DNA of 5,057 nucleotides, from contig SKRP01000066.1 of assembly GCA_007118445.1 (NCBI GenBank), forward strand, positions 1 to 5,057, given 5' to 3'. The stretch's first letter is position 1, and the number at the start of each line of letters is the position of its first letter. The translations under genes and the position numbers were made by a program. Below, piece after piece: positions 4,259-5,057 of the stretch. The DNA is from Natronohydrobacter sp. (GTDB taxonomy: Bacteria > Pseudomonadota > Alphaproteobacteria > Rhodobacterales > Rhodobacteraceae). The notes under the pieces were generated by a model. That model saw nothing but the letters and a program-made list of their open reading frames with translations. It was not told the DNA's origin and did not search any database.

Positions 4259-5057
4259 TCACACGCAATCGGCATCGCCATGCAGACAGGCCTCCGCCAG
4301 CGCCTCGGCCTTGGCGATGGCGCGCTCTGACATGACATCACGCAGGGCCAGCACCAGCTCTGCCGCGCCCGGTTCGTCAAGCGCCTGCGCATTCAGCGCC
4401 CAGGCCAGCGCGAAGCGGAAGGACTGCGCGCCGCCCTGCCCGCGCGCGAGCATCAGGGACAGGTTGCGCATCGCGGGCGCATAGCCCGCCTGCGCCGCCC
4501 GCAGATAGAGCGCCCGTGCCGCAGCCTTGTCCTGCGTCCGACCCAGCCCCTGCGCCTTGGCCACAGCAAGATTATGCGTCGCGCGCGGATCGCCTGCCTG
4601 CGCGGCAGCCTCGAACCATCTGGCCGCCTCGTCATGCGCGCCTTGCTCGGCCAGCGCAGCAGCAAAGGCGAATTGGGCCTGCACCAGACCTTGCCGGGCC
4701 GCTGCCTCATACCAGGCGATCGCGGCTTGCGGGTCGGGCCCGTCGCGGTCCAGCATCTGCGCGTAGATGAATTGCGCGCCTGCATCCCCGGCCTTTGCAG
4801 CCGCCCTGTACCAGCGCCGCGCAACCGCCCTGTCACCGTGCTCTTGCGCGAGCCCGGCAAGGGTCAGTTTCGCGGGCAGGTGACCCTGCAGCGCTGCCGC
4901 TTCGAACCAGATCAGCGCGCCGTCAGAATCGGTTTTGCCGCCCTGCCCGGTGAGTTTCAGCACCGCCAGATTGTATTGCGCCAGCACATCCCCGCGCCCG
5001 GCCAGCGCGGCCCAGATCGCGCGCGCGCCCTCGGCATCGCCTGCTTCCAGCGCAGCC
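4259..5057 (-). CDS. Sel1-like/TPR repeat protein, N-terminus outside the window
   Basis: The frame is open from the right edge to a TGA at 4261-4259, giving about 265 visible residues. A GTG at 4987-4985 could start translation, but the repeat pattern continues upstream of it without a break (AALEAGDAEGARAIWAALAG), so the gene clearly enters from outside. About seven tandem helix-pair repeats of 33-37 residues are visible, with core patterns such as AARWFEAAAQAGDPRATHNL and AIAWYEAAARQG typical of Sel1-like repeats. These alpha-solenoids act as protein-interaction scaffolds; no enzymatic motif is visible. The tail CLHGDADCV has two cysteines that could form a disulfide if the protein is periplasmic. 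A signal peptide would be in the missing N-terminus, so location is unknown. It converges on the dehydrogenase gene. Partner and role cannot be inferred from this context. Confidence 0.85.
   Translation of the reverse strand, partial: AALEAGDAEGARAIWAALAGRGDVLAQYNLAVLKLTGQGGKTDSDGALIWFEAAALQGHLPAKLTLAGLAQEHGDRAVARRWYRAAAKAGDAGAQFIYAQMLDRDGPDPQAAIAWYEAAARQGLVQAQFAFAAALAEQGAHDEAARWFEAAAQAGDPRATHNLAVAKAQGLGRTQDKAAARALYLRAAQAGYAPAMRNLSLMLARGQGGAQSFRFALAWALNAQALDEPGAAELVLALRDVMSERAIAKAEALAEACLHGDADCV

Noticed and set aside
4985..4987. GTG at 4987-4985 as the true start of the Sel1-like gene
   Set aside because: The same frame continues to the window edge with further repeat-like sequence, so the gene is truncated by the window.

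Overview
The window is GC-rich, tightly packed bacterial chromosome. Codon use, protein sequences and gene content fit an alphaproteobacterium, most likely of the Rhodobacteraceae. The family assignment is inferred from protein similarity recalled from memory, not from a search. I see no mobile element, CRISPR array, rRNA or tRNA.

Layout: (1) The left edge holds the first 22 codons of a minus-strand NifU/Nfu-type Fe-S scaffold protein, with a clear Shine-Dalgarno (SD) sequence and a plausible promoter. (2) Divergent from it is a low-specificity L-threonine aldolase (170-1192). (3) A 260-bp gap without a convincing gene (1193-1452) ends in the leader of the next gene. (4) A same-direction cluster follows: a YbjN-domain protein (1453-1956), proC (2027-2830), a CsaA-type tRNA-binding-domain protein (2827-3165, overlapping proC by ATGA) and a D-2-hydroxyacid dehydrogenase of the glyoxylate/hydroxypyruvate reductase type (3178-4128). 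(5) A convergent 130-bp gap contains three inverted repeats. (6) A minus-strand Sel1-like repeat protein (4259 to beyond 5057) has its N-terminus outside the window.

Functionally this is ordinary housekeeping: glycine/threonine interconversion, the last step of proline synthesis, a small chaperone-like or RNA-binding protein, and glyoxylate/hydroxypyruvate reduction. Threonine aldolase (glycine) and the hydroxyacid dehydrogenase (glyoxylate, hydroxypyruvate) touch neighbouring C2/C3 metabolism, but they are not clearly one pathway.

I found no new multi-gene system. The most unusual signals are non-coding. Two successive genes, the YbjN gene and proC, each have a leader stem that would pair with their own SD. 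The proC one is an 11-bp perfect inverted repeat reinforced by a 7-bp outer stem. The YbjN leader also carries a strong SD followed only by an ATA codon. These are testable candidates for translational control, not established regulators.
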